From IMG/VR virus record IMGVR_UViG_3300034071_000233, positions 1 through 22,819 of that record: DNA of 22,819 nt, one strand, 5' to 3'. Positions within the stretch are counted from its first letter, which is position 1. Each line of letters opens with the position of its first letter. The translations under genes were made by a program, and so were the position numbers. Shown here in pieces: positions 1 to 8,560 of this stretch. The DNA comes from a virus. The notes under the pieces are model-generated. The model worked only from the letters and a program-made list of their open reading frames with translations, was not told the DNA's origin and ran no database searches.

Positions 1-1
1 G

Positions 2-1540
2 TGCTTTATTACGGAAGACATTCCGAAAGCTGAATACGAACGCATGTATCCTGACGCAACGCCTGTGACGGGCATGATGAGTCAGGGCGTGGGCGACCAG
101 ACGCTAAGCATGTGGGTCAGCCAAGAAACGGTGCGCATCGCTGAGTATTTTTACATTGATACGAAGCGCGCCACTCTTAACCTCTACCCGGACAACATCA
201 CGGCGTTCAACAATACGCCAGAGGACAAACGGCTGAAGGCTGTCTATGGCAAGCCGCTGCGTAGCCGTGAGAGCGACCGTCGCAAGGTCATGTGGATCAA
301 AACCAACGGCTATGAGGTGCTGGAGGAGCGCGAGTGGGCGGGTAAATACATTCCCGTCATCCGCGTGATCGGCAACGAGTTCGAAGTCGACGGTCAGATT
401 TACATTAGCGGTCTGGTGCGCAACGCCAAAGACGCGCAGCGCATGTATAACTACTGGGTTAGCCAGGAAGCGGAAATGCTTGCGCTGGCCCCCAAAGCGC
501 CGTTTATCGGCTATGGCGGCCAGTTCGAAGGCTACGAAACCAACTGGAAAACGGCCAATACGAACAACTGGCCGTATCTGGAGGTCAATCCCGATGTTAC
601 CGACGGAGCCGGCAACCCGCTACCGCTACCTGAACGCGCCCAGCCTCCGATGGCTCAAACGGGCCTTATTCAAGCCAAGATGGGGGCTGGCGAAGACATC
701 AAGTCGACCACTGGCCAGTACGATAGTAGCATTGGGGCGACTTCCAACGAGCGGACGGGTCGTGCGATCCTCGCTAGGGAGCGGCAAGGCGACACGAGTA
801 CTTATCATTATGTCGACAACCTCGCGCGCGCGGTAAAATACGTCGCCCGTCAGCTCGTGGACATGATTCCGAAGATTTACGACACGCAGCGCGTCGCTCG
901 TATCATCGGCGTTGACGGAGAAGTCGGCATGGCGCGGATCAATCCGGCTCAGCCGGAGGCCGTCCGGTCTATCGTCAACGAAGAGGGCATTGAGATCGCC
1001 AAGATCTACAACCCGAATGTCGGCACCTATGACGTGCATGTCAGCTCTGGACCTAGCTACATGACCCGTAAGCAGGAAGCTATGGACACGATGGGCCAGA
1101 TCCTCCAGACCAATCCGGCGCTTTGGAGCGTCGCGGGCGATCTGTTCGTCAAGAACATGGACTGGCCAGGCGCGGAGACGATGGCCAAGCGGTTTGAGAA
1201 GATGCTGGACCCGAAAGTCTTGCAGGACACGGACGAATCGCCAGAAGCGCAGGTCATGCGTCAACAGATGGAGCAGATGGCGCAGCAAATGGAGCAGACA
1301 ACCGCTCAAATCCAGGCGCTTATGCAGTCCTATGAGATGCAAAAACTGTCGATTGACGAGCAAAACGCGCAGATTAAGGCTTATGACGCCGAAACGAAGC
1401 GTATTTCGGCGACATCGGCCAGTATGACGCCTGAACAGATCCAAGACATCGTGCAAGGGACTATAGCGGCGGCGCTCGATATGGGCGACATCGTGCCGGG
1501 TAACTCACCCATGCAAACTTTACCGGGGATGGAACAATGA
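2..1540 (+). CDS. P22-type portal protein, 3' part (5' end outside window)
   Basis: Portal ring subunit: forms the dodecameric DNA channel at the packaging vertex and joins the head to the tail factors. The frame is already open at base 2 and reads without a stop into the first ATG at 44, so that ATG is internal and the gene is truncated by the window edge. The sequence resembles the wing and stem of P22-like portals, with motifs such as RVIGNEFEVDG and a run ending SNERTGRAILARERQGD. The C-terminal part (roughly 120 residues from about base 1200) is Q/M/E-rich and predicted helical, fitting the portal barrel. The stop overlaps the next start as ATGA. The family call rests on recognised sequence and on the scaffold and coat genes downstream. 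Confidence 0.9.
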   Translation, partial: CFITEDIPKAEYERMYPDATPVTGMMSQGVGDQTLSMWVSQETVRIAEYFYIDTKRATLNLYPDNITAFNNTPEDKRLKAVYGKPLRSRESDRRKVMWIKTNGYEVLEEREWAGKYIPVIRVIGNEFEVDGQIYISGLVRNAKDAQRMYNYWVSQEAEMLALAPKAPFIGYGGQFEGYETNWKTANTNNWPYLEVNPDVTDGAGNPLPLPERAQPPMAQTGLIQAKMGAGEDIKSTTGQYDSSIGATSNERTGRAILARERQGDTSTYHYVDNLARAVKYVARQLVDMIPKIYDTQRVARIIGVDGEVGMARINPAQPEAVRSIVNEEGIEIAKIYNPNVGTYDVHVSSGPSYMTRKQEAMDTMGQILQTNPALWSVAGDLFVKNMDWPGAETMAKRFEKMLDPKVLQDTDESPEAQVMRQQMEQMAQQMEQTTAQIQALMQSYEMQKLSIDEQNAQIKAYDAETKRISATSASMTPEQIQDIVQGTIAAALDMGDIVPGNSPMQTLPGMEQ

Positions 1541-1893
1541 GCTGCGCGGATCTGATCGGCCACCTGTTTTTAGCGCGTGATGTAACCCATAGCGTCCATC
1601 TCAACACGCGGTCTTATGCCAAACACAAGGCTTTGGGTAAGTTCTATGAGGATGTGATCGGAATGGCTGACGATCTGGCGGAAGCCTATCAGGGCCGGCA
1701 TGGGCTGATCGGGCCGATTACGCTTCATTCAGCGGAAAAAACAGGGACTGTTGTTGAATTTCTTGAAGATTCGTTGAAAAAGATCGAAAAAGGCCGCGAA
1801 GAGTTCGGCGATGACATGGCTATTCAGAACATTGTCGATGAGATAGTTGGCTTGTATCTGAAAACGCTGTATAAACTGAAATTCCTGGCCTAA
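1537..1893 (+). CDS. Small Dps/ferritin-like protein (DUF5856-like)
   Basis: A 118-residue, mostly helical protein starting in an ATGA overlap with the portal stop, so probably translationally coupled. Residues H18, H30, D45 and E49 have exactly the spacing (12, 15, 4) of the ferroxidase ligands of Dps proteins (His31, His43, Asp58, Glu62 in Listeria Dps). The extra Dps aspartate (Asp47) corresponds to G34 here. The C-terminal helix, QNIVDEIVGLYLKTLYKL, resembles the last Dps helix. At 118 residues it is shorter than cellular Dps (about 155-180). From memory I place it near a family of viral unknowns (DUF5856). Iron oxidation, DNA protection or a structural role are all inference; it could be a ferritin-like fold without activity. 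Confidence 0.7.
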   Translation: MSCADLIGHLFLARDVTHSVHLNTRSYAKHKALGKFYEDVIGMADDLAEAYQGRHGLIGPITLHSAEKTGTVVEFLEDSLKKIEKGREEFGDDMAIQNIVDEIVGLYLKTLYKLKFLA

Positions 1894-1906
1894 AGGGGAT
1901 TATGTG

Positions 1907-4015
1907 ATGGCTGACGTAAAAATTTCTCAACTTCCAGCCGCCGCTACACCTTTGACGGGTAGCGAGATATTTCCTTTGGTGCAAAATAATGTCACTGCTA
2001 AAGCATCTATAGATAGCCTCGCCTCATCTATCATTAATAGCGATACTAATTTTACCCAAGCCGGCAATAATGCTGTGCCTCGCACGGTACAGAGTAAGTT
2101 ACGTGATTTTGTAAACGCTGCTGATTTTGGCGTTGTCGGCGATGGCGTGACCGACGATACAGTAGCCCTTGTTAATGCAATGATTTATTGCAGTAATAAT
2201 GCCAAAACGCTGGTGTTAAGCGGTAGCATTAAATTCCTCACAGTTTCGGTCCCATTGGCCAACAAATTCTCCGGTGTCGGGGGTTTTTATGTTTATGGCT
2301 GTTCAATGACCAGCTTTAATAGCGCGGTCTTGAACATAGATGGCGCTATTGGCTTTGATCTCAACAATGTACCAGATACCTTAATACAGGGTATCCGCGT
2401 AATAACGACTAATCGGTTTTTGCAAGAAAATCAGACCGAAACCGCGTTGCCATACTTATTTATGTCATCTACGGGCACGAAAGTCAGGGCTATCTATAAA
2501 GATCTTGATATATACAACACGGTTCCCGATCTGACAGGACAATATCGTGGCCCGACCACCATATATGAGAACGGATGTTCGAATGCGCTTTTTGATAACA
2601 TAAAAATCTCTAACGCTTCTATCTGCATAAGAATTAGCAACTCTAGTAGTGTCGCTATACGCGATATATTTACTTATAATATTCAAACTACGATGTATCT
2701 TTCATATGTTAACTACTATCAGATTAACAATATATCTCACATTAACACAAAAGAACAAGCCGATTATTGGGTTGGCCGATTGGCTACGCCAGCACGCGAA
2801 ATTAACGGAATGGATTGTATTCTTACGGAGTTCTGCACACAAGGTAATGTTAGCGGGTTAGATGTTTATTACGCAATCGAACGCGCCGTGTATATACAAT
2901 CTAAATATATTCAGATAAGCGACTCAAAAGTTCGTAATTCTACCGCATTTAAGGTTGTCGGAACCAATCAAAATTTTTTGGCCGTCGATGTTTATTTGGA
3001 AAACTGTCATTTAGCGATTGATGCAGATTATCCGGCTACGCGTGGCCGCGTTAATCTATCTTTGGCGGAGTTTTATTGGGCTGATAATATTTATGTGACC
3101 GGGTGTTCTGGCGTTAACGATGTATCTACCTCTACGGTTCTTACATCGCTTTGTGATTTCGCTGGATTGACTACAACAATTAATAATGTGGTTATAAAAG
3201 GCTGTTATGGGTTAAATATGCAGAGGCTTGTGTATGTAATATTAAAGTCATACACCGCTGCTGAGTTACAAGCTATTAATCCCGGCGCTTCTTTCCTTAA
3301 CATAAATTATATGCTCATTGAGGATTGTTTTATTAAAAATTGCGATTTTAGGAATAATGGCTCATTAATCACGCAACGTGATAATGAGGCCTCGGCTGAC
3401 GCCAAAAACACATACTCTATAAAAAATGTTCAGCTAATAAATAACACTATCGAACTCCCCGCTACTGCGGCCGACCGATGTGATTTTATTTTTGACCCAC
3501 GATATGCCGATACGCTGACATCGAAAGGCACAAAAATTAATCTGCCTTTTGTTAATGCCGGATTTTATACTTCAGCTATAACCGCGCCATACGTTAACAT
3601 AACCTTAGATGAAACTGATCTAAAATATAGCGGTACGACATTTGCGCTAGCGTCTCGGTTAAATAATCTTAACTGTCTAAAAAATTCTAGGATAGGTTTT
3701 ACTTTTACAGCTCTAAATCAAACTGCATACGCAGAATCTGTTTTATATGCTGATGGAGGACTTGGTGCTGGAGCCAGAACAGTAACCATTCGAGGAAAAG
3801 GTTACTATCAGTTTGGCGGCGCGGTTAACTGCGCGATAGAAATGAATACAGCCGGTAATTTTTATCTGGGTAAAGCTGTTGGTGGAACAAGAACAGATCA
3901 GCTTTCGACACCCACCGCCGCAGGCGTAGGCATTACTGTAGGCGCGGCTAATCTTGAAGTTCGCGGTGATGTTGTGCCTACCGTTGAATATGCTGTTAAA
4001 CTTACCCTTATCTAA
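1907..4015 (+). CDS. Tailspike with pectate-lyase-type beta-helix
   Basis: Probable receptor-binding tailspike of about 702 residues. Residues 1-45 carry a short N-terminal domain with KISQLPAA and PLVQ motifs, typical of phage fibre virion anchors. At about residues 72-88 the motif ADFGVVGDGVTDDT marks the start of a pectate-lyase-3-type right-handed beta-helix, followed by several hundred residues rich in N, I, V and S in short beta-strand periods. Such spikes usually bind or cleave surface polysaccharide; no catalytic residues can be assigned by eye. The GTG at 1904 and ATG at 1907 are both in frame. I prefer 1907, about 8 bases after AAAGGGG (1892-1898). The gene is markedly more AT-rich than its neighbours, suggesting exchange between phages. 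Its place between portal and scaffold is unusual for a P22-like layout. Confidence 0.82.
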   Translation: MADVKISQLPAAATPLTGSEIFPLVQNNVTAKASIDSLASSIINSDTNFTQAGNNAVPRTVQSKLRDFVNAADFGVVGDGVTDDTVALVNAMIYCSNNAKTLVLSGSIKFLTVSVPLANKFSGVGGFYVYGCSMTSFNSAVLNIDGAIGFDLNNVPDTLIQGIRVITTNRFLQENQTETALPYLFMSSTGTKVRAIYKDLDIYNTVPDLTGQYRGPTTIYENGCSNALFDNIKISNASICIRISNSSSVAIRDIFTYNIQTTMYLSYVNYYQINNISHINTKEQADYWVGRLATPAREINGMDCILTEFCTQGNVSGLDVYYAIERAVYIQSKYIQISDSKVRNSTAFKVVGTNQNFLAVDVYLENCHLAIDADYPATRGRVNLSLAEFYWADNIYVTGCSGVNDVSTSTVLTSLCDFAGLTTTINNVVIKGCYGLNMQRLVYVILKSYTAAELQAINPGASFLNINYMLIEDCFIKNCDFRNNGSLITQRDNEASADAKNTYSIKNVQLINNTIELPATAADRCDFIFDPRYADTLTSKGTKINLPFVNAGFYTSAITAPYVNITLDETDLKYSGTTFALASRLNNLNCLKNSRIGFTFTALNQTAYAESVLYADGGLGAGARTVTIRGKGYYQFGGAVNCAIEMNTAGNFYLGKAVGGTRTDQLSTPTAAGVGITVGAANLEVRGDVVPTVEYAVKLTLI

Positions 4016-4026
4016 CGAGGATTGAT

Positions 4027-5694
4027 ATGGCCGATAGATATTGGGTTGGTGGATCGGCGTCATGGGACGCCACGGCTGGCACTAAATGGGCGCTCACTTC
4101 GGGCGGAGCGGGGGGCGAAGCTGTCCCGACCGCCAGCGACGATGTTTATATAGACAGCGGATCGGGCGCGGTCACGGTTACTGTTGCAGCCTCTTCAGTC
4201 TGCCGTAATTTATCGTTCACAAGTGGCGCAGGCGCATTCGCCGGGACTTTTGCGGGCACTAGCGCTTTAGCAATAAGTGGCAGTTTTACGCTCGTAGCAG
4301 GTATGACGTATAGCTATACCGGCGCGCTTACGTTCAATAGCACTACTTCTCAGACAATAACGAGCGCGGCTAAAACATTAAACAATAACACTACGTTTAA
4401 CGGTTCAGGCGGTTCTTGGGCGCTTCAGGACAATGTTACTTTTGGGTCTGGCAGAGCAATAACTCTTACTACAGGCACTATAGGTCTAAACAATAAAATA
4501 CTTTCAGTTCCTACTATGTCCGCTTCTGGCACGGGCGTTCGTGGCATAGCCTTTGGAACATCCGGTAAGTGCGTTATTACTACGCCTTCCGGGAATGCGT
4601 GGCTATTCACAGATGCAACAAACGCATCTTTTACTGGAACAACACGCGTCGAATTTACGCCTTCTAGCGCGCCATCAAATAGAAATGTTTTCAATTCATC
4701 TACCGCCGGTTTTACAGAAACCAATACCGTAAGTATGTATTTTACTACAGGGTCGGACACTATTAACTTTCGCGGCCGCGCGCGGATAATGGACTTTACG
4801 GGATTTACAGGAACATTTTCGGCGACTGTTCAAGGCACCGTTGTCTACGGCGACGTTACATTAAATTCCGGCATGACTATAGCGGCGTCGACGTTCGGAT
4901 TTAGTATGTTTGGGGCGTCAGGAACGCAGACTTTTAGATCAAATGGCGTAACAGTTGACTCGCCGTTCAGTGTCGAAACCTCCGGCGCAACAGCTACATT
5001 AATCGATAATCTTACCTTAGGATCGACGCGACGTTTTTCGCTTACGGCCGGCACTGTTAATTTGGCGGGTAACATACTTTCCGCCGGTCAATTTTTTACC
5101 ACTGGGACAAGCACCCGCGCTCTTGATCTTGGGGCTAACGGAAAAATAACTGTTGTTGGGTCGGGCTCTAGCGCTTGGTCAATGGCTGGCTCAAACATTA
5201 CTTTCTTGGGGACTGGCACGGTCGATATGACATCCGCCAGCGCCAAGACTTTTGTGGGTAACTCATTTACGTATCCATACACGCTCAATCAAGGCGGCAC
5301 GGGTGCGCTGACTATATCTGGCAGCAACGCTTTCAATAACGTGACGGCTACCATTACGGCGACTTCAGCCGCGTCTATTTTGTTTACCGCCGGCACCACT
5401 CAAACGGTCACACAATTTACGGCGTCCGGCACGTCCGGTAATCTGTTGACGTTGAATAGCACCACCGCTGGGGCAACATATACGTTATCCGATAGCGCGG
5501 GGGGTAATTCAGTAAGTTATTGTTCTATAAAAGATTCAATAGCTACCGGCGGCGCTGTTTGGTTGGCTTACACTACTAACGGGAATGTAGACGACGGAAA
5601 TAACACCGGGTGGGATTTTAGCGCGCCAGATGTGGTAAGCTATTCTACGCCCATACAACTCAGATCTTTCACAGAACGTAGAGGGTTTAACTAA
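4027..5694 (+). CDS. Beta-repeat virion protein with N-terminal DRYWVGG motif
   Basis: A 555-residue protein opening MADRYWVGG, a signature I recognise from many phage proteins of uncertain function. The rest is T/S/G/N-rich and reads as short beta strands, suggesting a beta-helix or fibrous fold. Residues about 108-215 and 300-405 look like diverged copies of one another, with matching elements such as LTTGTIGLNNKILS and LTAGTVNLAGNILS. The C-terminus (CSIKDSIATGGAVWLAY, then DDGNNTGWDF) is a recurrent ending of such proteins. GAGGA sits just before the start. Lying after the tailspike, it is most likely a fibre or decoration protein helping adsorption; no enzymatic motif is visible. Function is inferred from composition and position. 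Confidence 0.7.
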   Translation: MADRYWVGGSASWDATAGTKWALTSGGAGGEAVPTASDDVYIDSGSGAVTVTVAASSVCRNLSFTSGAGAFAGTFAGTSALAISGSFTLVAGMTYSYTGALTFNSTTSQTITSAAKTLNNNTTFNGSGGSWALQDNVTFGSGRAITLTTGTIGLNNKILSVPTMSASGTGVRGIAFGTSGKCVITTPSGNAWLFTDATNASFTGTTRVEFTPSSAPSNRNVFNSSTAGFTETNTVSMYFTTGSDTINFRGRARIMDFTGFTGTFSATVQGTVVYGDVTLNSGMTIAASTFGFSMFGASGTQTFRSNGVTVDSPFSVETSGATATLIDNLTLGSTRRFSLTAGTVNLAGNILSAGQFFTTGTSTRALDLGANGKITVVGSGSSAWSMAGSNITFLGTGTVDMTSASAKTFVGNSFTYPYTLNQGGTGALTISGSNAFNNVTATITATSAASILFTAGTTQTVTQFTASGTSGNLLTLNSTTAGATYTLSDSAGGNSVSYCSIKDSIATGGAVWLAYTTNGNVDDGNNTGWDFSAPDVVSYSTPIQLRSFTERRGFN

Positions 5695-5999
5695 TGGCGC
5701 TTACACTCAAAGCTGTAACTAGCTGCATTGGCTATCAGCAAATTACCAATCTTTCTTCGGCAGTAGGGCTGACTGTTCCTGTGCTTGACAAAAACGGTCT
5801 AAATCAGAAGCCTACTTTCGCACTGATTGTTGCGGAAACGGAGGCAGTCAGATGGCGCGACGATGGTGTCAATCCAACGACCACTGTGGGGATGCCCCTT
5901 GCGGTAGGCGTTCCATTACAGTATGATGGCGACCTGTCTAGGATAAAATTCATAGAGCAGACTTCAGGCGGCGTGCTGAATATCAGTTACTACGCTTAA
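5694..5999 (+). CDS. Small conserved phage protein, beta-rich
   Basis: A 101-residue protein whose ATG shares one base with the stop of the DRYWVGG protein gene (TAATG) and lies about 8 bases after GAGGG. It has no signal peptide or membrane segment and appears to be a compact beta domain, with the segment VRWRDDGVNPTTTVGMP and the ending LNISYYA. The coupling suggests it is made together with the preceding protein and may be a partner or accessory virion subunit. I do not recognise a named function. Confidence 0.65.
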   Translation: MALTLKAVTSCIGYQQITNLSSAVGLTVPVLDKNGLNQKPTFALIVAETEAVRWRDDGVNPTTTVGMPLAVGVPLQYDGDLSRIKFIEQTSGGVLNISYYA

Positions 6000-6005
6000 C
6001 CCCGA

Positions 6006-6021
6006 CTAGCCGGATAGCTAG
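6006..6021 (+). other. Short inverted repeat before the scaffold gene
   Basis: CTAGC (6006-6010) and GCTAG (6017-6021) can form a 5-bp hairpin with a 6-base loop, ending three bases before the AAAGGAG ribosome site of the scaffold gene (6024-6030). It is too weak and lacks a T-run to be a terminator. It might modulate ribosome access or be chance. Confidence 0.25.
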
Positions 6022-6037
6022 GTAAAGGAGTCTCGCC

Positions 6038-6820
6038 TTGAGCGATGAGGAACAGGCTGTAGCGGAGATCAGCCCCGCGCCGGAACCGGAAGCCACGGCA
6101 GCACCGGAACCCGCTGTAGAGACGCCGGAGGAACAGCAGCCTACAAAATCGTTCTCTCAAGAAGAGCTGGACGCGATTGTAAGCAAGCGCCTTGCAAGAG
6201 AACAGCGTAAATGGGAAAGAGAGCAGGCCCAACGGCTTGCGGAGCAACAGGCCCGACAACAGCCTGTCGCACCTTTACCTGCGCCAGATGATTTTGAGAA
6301 TGCTCAAGCCTATGCGGAAGCATTGGCTAACCAGCGCGCTCAAGAACTTTTGGCTCAGAGAGAGGCCGCAGCTCAACAGGCGGTTCTTTTAGAGTCCTAT
6401 AAAGACCGCGAAGAAGAGGCTAGGGATAGATACGAAGACTTTGAACAAGTCGCGTATAACCCAAATCTCCCCGTCACGGACGTTATGGCTCAAGCGATTC
6501 AGGCGTCTGATATTGGGCCGGAGGTAATTTATTACCTCGGCTCCAATCCGAAAGAAGCCAGTCGCATATCCCGTCTACCGCCAGTTTTGCAGGCAAAAGA
6601 GATCGGAAAAATCGAGGTCAATTTGACTTCGAATCCGCCGGTTAAGAAAACCTCAACCGCGCCCGCACCTCTTGCTCCTGTCACGGCAACCCGGTCAAAC
6701 TCAGGCCCTCGTTATGACACGACTGATCCTAGATCGCTAAAGTCAATGTCAACGTCGGATTGGATCGAAGCGGAACGTCAGCGTCAGATCAAGAAGTGGG
6801 AAGCGCAGAATCGGAGATAA
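6038..6820 (+). CDS. Scaffolding protein
   Basis: Internal scaffold that directs coat assembly into the procapsid and leaves before DNA fills the head. The 260-residue protein has an acidic, proline-rich N-terminus, then SFSQEELDAIVSKRLARE and a long Q/E/R/A-rich predicted coiled coil (about residues 35-130). A conserved-looking segment follows (IGPEVIYYLGSNPKEASRIS). The short basic C-terminus ends in IKKWEAQNRR, comparable to the coat-binding end of P22 scaffold. It starts with TTG at 6038, chosen because AAAGGAG (6024-6030) lies 7 bases upstream and no ATG fits better. It immediately precedes the coat gene, the standard order. Confidence 0.85.
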   Translation: MSDEEQAVAEISPAPEPEATAAPEPAVETPEEQQPTKSFSQEELDAIVSKRLAREQRKWEREQAQRLAEQQARQQPVAPLPAPDDFENAQAYAEALANQRAQELLAQREAAAQQAVLLESYKDREEEARDRYEDFEQVAYNPNLPVTDVMAQAIQASDIGPEVIYYLGSNPKEASRISRLPPVLQAKEIGKIEVNLTSNPPVKKTSTAPAPLAPVTATRSNSGPRYDTTDPRSLKSMSTSDWIEAERQRQIKKWEAQNRR

Positions 6821-6823
6821 GGT

Positions 6824-8020
6824 ATGTCTAATTCACTTCTTACGATTGACATGATTACTCGCAAGGCTCTTGAGATCCTTGAGAATAATCTTGTCCTGAC
6901 GCGCACCGTTAACCGCCAGTATGACGACTCTTTCGCCGTTGAAGGCGCTAAGATCGGCTCGACCCTGCGTATCCGCCTGCCCGACCGCGCTCTGGTCACG
7001 GACGGCGCTGCGCTTCAGGTTCAGGACGACAACGAGCAGTACACGACCCTGACCGTTTCGTCGCAGAAGCACATCGGTGTCAACTTCACGACCGCCGAAC
7101 TGACGATGCAGTTGGACGACTTTGCGGAACGCGTGCTGAAGCCGCGTATTTCGCAGCTCGCCGCTAGCATCGACGCTGACGTTGCTAACTCGTTCAAATA
7201 TATCGGCAATTCGGTCGGCACGCCCGGCACGACCCCGGCTACCTCGCTGGTTCTGTTGCAGGCGCAGCAGAAGCTGAACGAGAACGCTGCTGTCATGTCG
7301 CCGCGCTATGCGACGGTCAATCCGGCTGCTAACGCCGCGCTGATCGAAGGCATGAAGGGCCTGTTCAATCCGGTTTCGGCTATTTCGAAGCAGTTCAAGA
7401 ACGGCCTGTTCGGCGAAGGCATCCTCGGCTATGAAGAGCTGAATATGTCGCAGTCAGTCAAGCAGTTCACGACTGGCTCGCGCGCGGGCACCGTGACGGT
7501 CAGCACCTCGGTCACGACCGAAGGTTCGACGACTGTTGTTCTGACTGGCTTGACGACCACGACGATCAAAGCCGGTGACGTGTTCACTATTGCTAACGTC
7601 TACGCCGTCAATCCGCAGACTCGTGAATCGACGGGCTCGCTGTATCAGTTCGTGGCTTTGGCTGACGTTACGGCGTCCACCACGGCTTCGGTCACTGTTC
7701 CGGCGATGTATTCGGCGACGCAGGCTCTGGCTACGGTCGACGCTCTGCCGGTTTCCGGCGCAACCGTCACGTTCGTTGGCGCTGCTTCGACGCAATACCC
7801 GCAGAACCTGATCTATCATAAGGACGCCATCGCGTTCGCCACCGCCGACCTTCTGCTTCCGCAGGGCGTCGACATGGCTTCGCGCCAGGTCCACAACGGT
7901 ATCTCGCTCCGCGTTGTCCGTCAGTATGACATCAACAACGACCGACTGCCCTGCCGTATTGACGTTCTGTATGGTTACAGCGTCATTCGCCCGCAGATGG
8001 CGGTTCGTCTTTGGGGCTAA
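6824..8020 (+). CDS. Major capsid protein, P22 coat family
   Basis: HK97-fold coat subunit of the P22 gp5 family, 398 residues compared with 430 in P22. The N-terminal half contains typical coat segments (LEILENNLVLTRTVNRQYDD, IGSTLRIRLP). Residues about 215-325 form a T/V/S-rich beta insert with GDVFTIANVYAVNPQTREST, matching the position of the P22 insertion domain. The chain then returns to a conserved core (HKDAIAFATADLLLPQGVDM). GGAG (6813-6816) lies 7 bases before the ATG, overlapping the end of the scaffold gene. Codon use is more GC-rich and uniform than in the tail genes, as expected of a highly expressed gene. A strong hairpin follows directly. Confidence 0.92.
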   Translation: MSNSLLTIDMITRKALEILENNLVLTRTVNRQYDDSFAVEGAKIGSTLRIRLPDRALVTDGAALQVQDDNEQYTTLTVSSQKHIGVNFTTAELTMQLDDFAERVLKPRISQLAASIDADVANSFKYIGNSVGTPGTTPATSLVLLQAQQKLNENAAVMSPRYATVNPAANAALIEGMKGLFNPVSAISKQFKNGLFGEGILGYEELNMSQSVKQFTTGSRAGTVTVSTSVTTEGSTTVVLTGLTTTTIKAGDVFTIANVYAVNPQTRESTGSLYQFVALADVTASTTASVTVPAMYSATQALATVDALPVSGATVTFVGAASTQYPQNLIYHKDAIAFATADLLLPQGVDMASRQVHNGISLRVVRQYDINNDRLPCRIDVLYGYSVIRPQMAVRLWG

Positions 8021-8021
8021 T

Positions 8022-8047
8022 AGAGGGGGCTTCGGCCCCTTCTTTCT
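8022..8047 (+). terminator. cUUCGg hairpin after the coat gene
   Basis: A 9-bp stem (8022-8030 with 8035-8043, one G-T pair) closes a UUCG tetraloop with a C-G pair. It begins two bases after the coat stop and is followed by a short pyrimidine run (TTCTTTCTC). It is probably a partial Rho-independent terminator or an RNA-stabilising 3' end that keeps coat mRNA abundant. The T-run is interrupted, so read-through into downstream genes is likely. Confidence 0.75.
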
Positions 8048-8068
8048 CAAATTAAGGAGTTTTAGATC

Positions 8069-8545
8069 ATGGCTATCACTACTCAGGGCGCTTCTTACCC
8101 GCTTGAATCGTTTGGCCCCACGCCGCCGATTTCGCAGGGCACCGGCGGCTATCAGTATTCGGCTGGCAACCGCACCGAACCGTTGATGCTTGCGCAGGGC
8201 GCTCCGGCTGCTCTGACGGGCGCTACTGTTACGGTTACGGCGGCCAATCTGGCGGCTGGTATCGTTACGATGGATTCCGGCGGCACGGATGCGGGCACCT
8301 ACACGTTCCCGACGGGCGCGTTGATCGACGCCGCTTTCTCGAGCGTTGCGGTCAATACCGCTTTTGACGTTGTTTTTATCAACATTGGCGACAATGCTGC
8401 TAACGACGTGACGTTCGGCGCGGGCACCGGCAACAGCATCGTCGGCAGCGCGGTGGTCATTGATGGCGCGACCACGCCGTCTTCGGCTATCTTCCGTTTC
8501 CGTAAAACGGGTACGGCAGCGTATTCGATCTATCGCATCGCGTAA
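8069..8545 (+). CDS. Probable head decoration protein
   Basis: A 158-residue, T/A/G-rich protein just after the coat gene. AAGGAG (8055-8060) lies 8 bases before its ATG. The N-terminal 50 residues are extended and proline-rich (SFGPTPPISQGTGGYQYS). The C-terminal two thirds look like a small beta-sandwich ending FRFRKTGTAAYSIYRIA. Position after coat, size and composition suggest a capsid decoration or head-fibre base protein. No catalytic motif, signal peptide or membrane segment is visible. The assignment is inferred from place and fold type. Confidence 0.6.
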   Translation: MAITTQGASYPLESFGPTPPISQGTGGYQYSAGNRTEPLMLAQGAPAALTGATVTVTAANLAAGIVTMDSGGTDAGTYTFPTGALIDAAFSSVAVNTAFDVVFINIGDNAANDVTFGAGTGNSIVGSAVVIDGATTPSSAIFRFRKTGTAAYSIYRIA

Positions 8546-8560
8546 CCATAGGAGAAGGCA

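Noticed and set aside
626-1456. 276-codon open frame on the minus strand within the portal gene
   Set aside because: It is the complement of a well-supported portal sequence, with R/H/L-rich shadow composition and no ribosome site.
7454-8050. 198-codon minus-strand frame opposite the coat gene
   Set aside because: R/S/D-rich shadow of the GC-rich coat codons; it also runs across the coat hairpin.
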